Source: Thiogranum longum | GTDB lineage: Bacteria > Pseudomonadota > Gammaproteobacteria > DSM-19610 | Length of the DNA stretch: 64,000 bases | Assembly (NCBI RefSeq): GCF_004339085.1 | Contig: NZ_SMFX01000001.1 | Coordinates: 1,930,242-1,994,241 of the forward strand | Direction of reading: 5' to 3' | Shown here: positions 63,920-64,000 of the stretch, in pieces | How the letters are laid out: every line of letters starts with the position of its first letter | Position numbering within the stretch: the stretch's first letter is position 1 | The notes under the pieces: generated by a model | The model's database searches: none | What the model was told of the DNA's origin: nothing | The model's input: only the letters and a program-made list of their open reading frames with translations | Made by a program: the position numbers and the translations under genes

Positions 63920-64000
63920 AGGTTATCCTCTCCGGTTTTCTCGGAAAACCAGAGCTCCATAGCGGTGTTTGTCAGGTATGTATAAAAGACCGACAAGTTG
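63916..64000 (-). CDS. 3' end of an unidentified gene upstream of the SulP gene
   Basis: A minus-strand open frame entering from the window edge ends at TGA (63918-63916), overlapping the SulP GTG start by four bases. The 27 visible residues include FYTYLTNTAMELWFSEKTG, too few to assign a family. The overlap suggests a two-gene operon. SulP genes are often paired with carbonic anhydrase genes, but this tail does not let me test that. Confidence 0.5.
   Translation of the reverse strand, partial: NLSVFYTYLTNTAMELWFSEKTGEDNL

Overview
The window looks like a chromosomal segment of a non-enteric gammaproteobacterium, possibly related to sulfur-oxidising Chromatiales or Thiotrichales. The reasons are gene order (rlmE-ftsH-folP-glmM-tpiA-secG-tRNA-Leu-nuo; dnaJ-dapB-carA-carB-greA; nadK-recN-fur-bamE; ratA-rnfH-smpB), split nuoC and nuoD, a tmRNA tag reading ANDDNYALAA, and HrcA/CIRCE control coexisting with sigma-32-type promoters. 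This placement is inference; no rRNA is present. Most genes of the first 47 kb are on the minus strand.

Layout. 0.1-3.4 kb is accessory: a SAM methyltransferase, a cytoplasmic winged-helix/TPR regulator and a higBA toxin-antitoxin pair. 3.5-19.1 kb holds tRNA-fMet, a DUF2818 gene, a complete 14-gene NADH dehydrogenase operon (nuoA-N) and tRNA-Leu(GAG). 19.1-26.4 kb holds secG, tpiA, a membrane-anchored unknown, glmM, folP, ftsH and rlmE, with yhbY divergent. 26.4-41 kb holds a lipoprotein, a DUF4149 protein, greA, carB, carA, two tandem lipid A-type acyltransferases, dapB, dnaJ, dnaK, grpE and hrcA. 41-48.9 kb holds nadK, recN, fur, bamE, rnfH, ratA, a sodium symporter, smpB and a MgtC/DUF4010 membrane protein.

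48.9-55.5 kb is a more A+T-rich accessory stretch. It contains a decayed second copy of the smpB 3' end, a secreted legume-lectin-fold protein translationally coupled to a 1009-residue secreted protein with a papain-like Cys-His-Asp region, the tmRNA gene ssrA, a broken LAGLIDADG endonuclease, a di-heme cytochrome c peroxidase and a fragment of an IS91-type transposase. 55.6-64 kb returns to fumC, a secreted metallo-beta-lactamase-fold hydrolase, an NfeD-slipin-TetR-YdjM operon, a SulP transporter and the 3' end of one more gene.

How they work together: the central clusters cover respiration (nuo, fumC), envelope precursors (glmM, dapB, acyltransferases, bamE), pyrimidine/arginine precursors (carAB), and protein quality control (ftsH, dnaKJ-grpE-hrcA, smpB-ssrA). 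Control sites visible in the sequence include a perfect CIRCE operator before hrcA, sigma-32-like promoters before grpE and dnaK, several intrinsic terminators, and at least five copies of an intergenic inverted-repeat element. The most unusual part is the interval between smpB and ssrA, the two partners of trans-translation, which shows signs of repeated insertion and decay.
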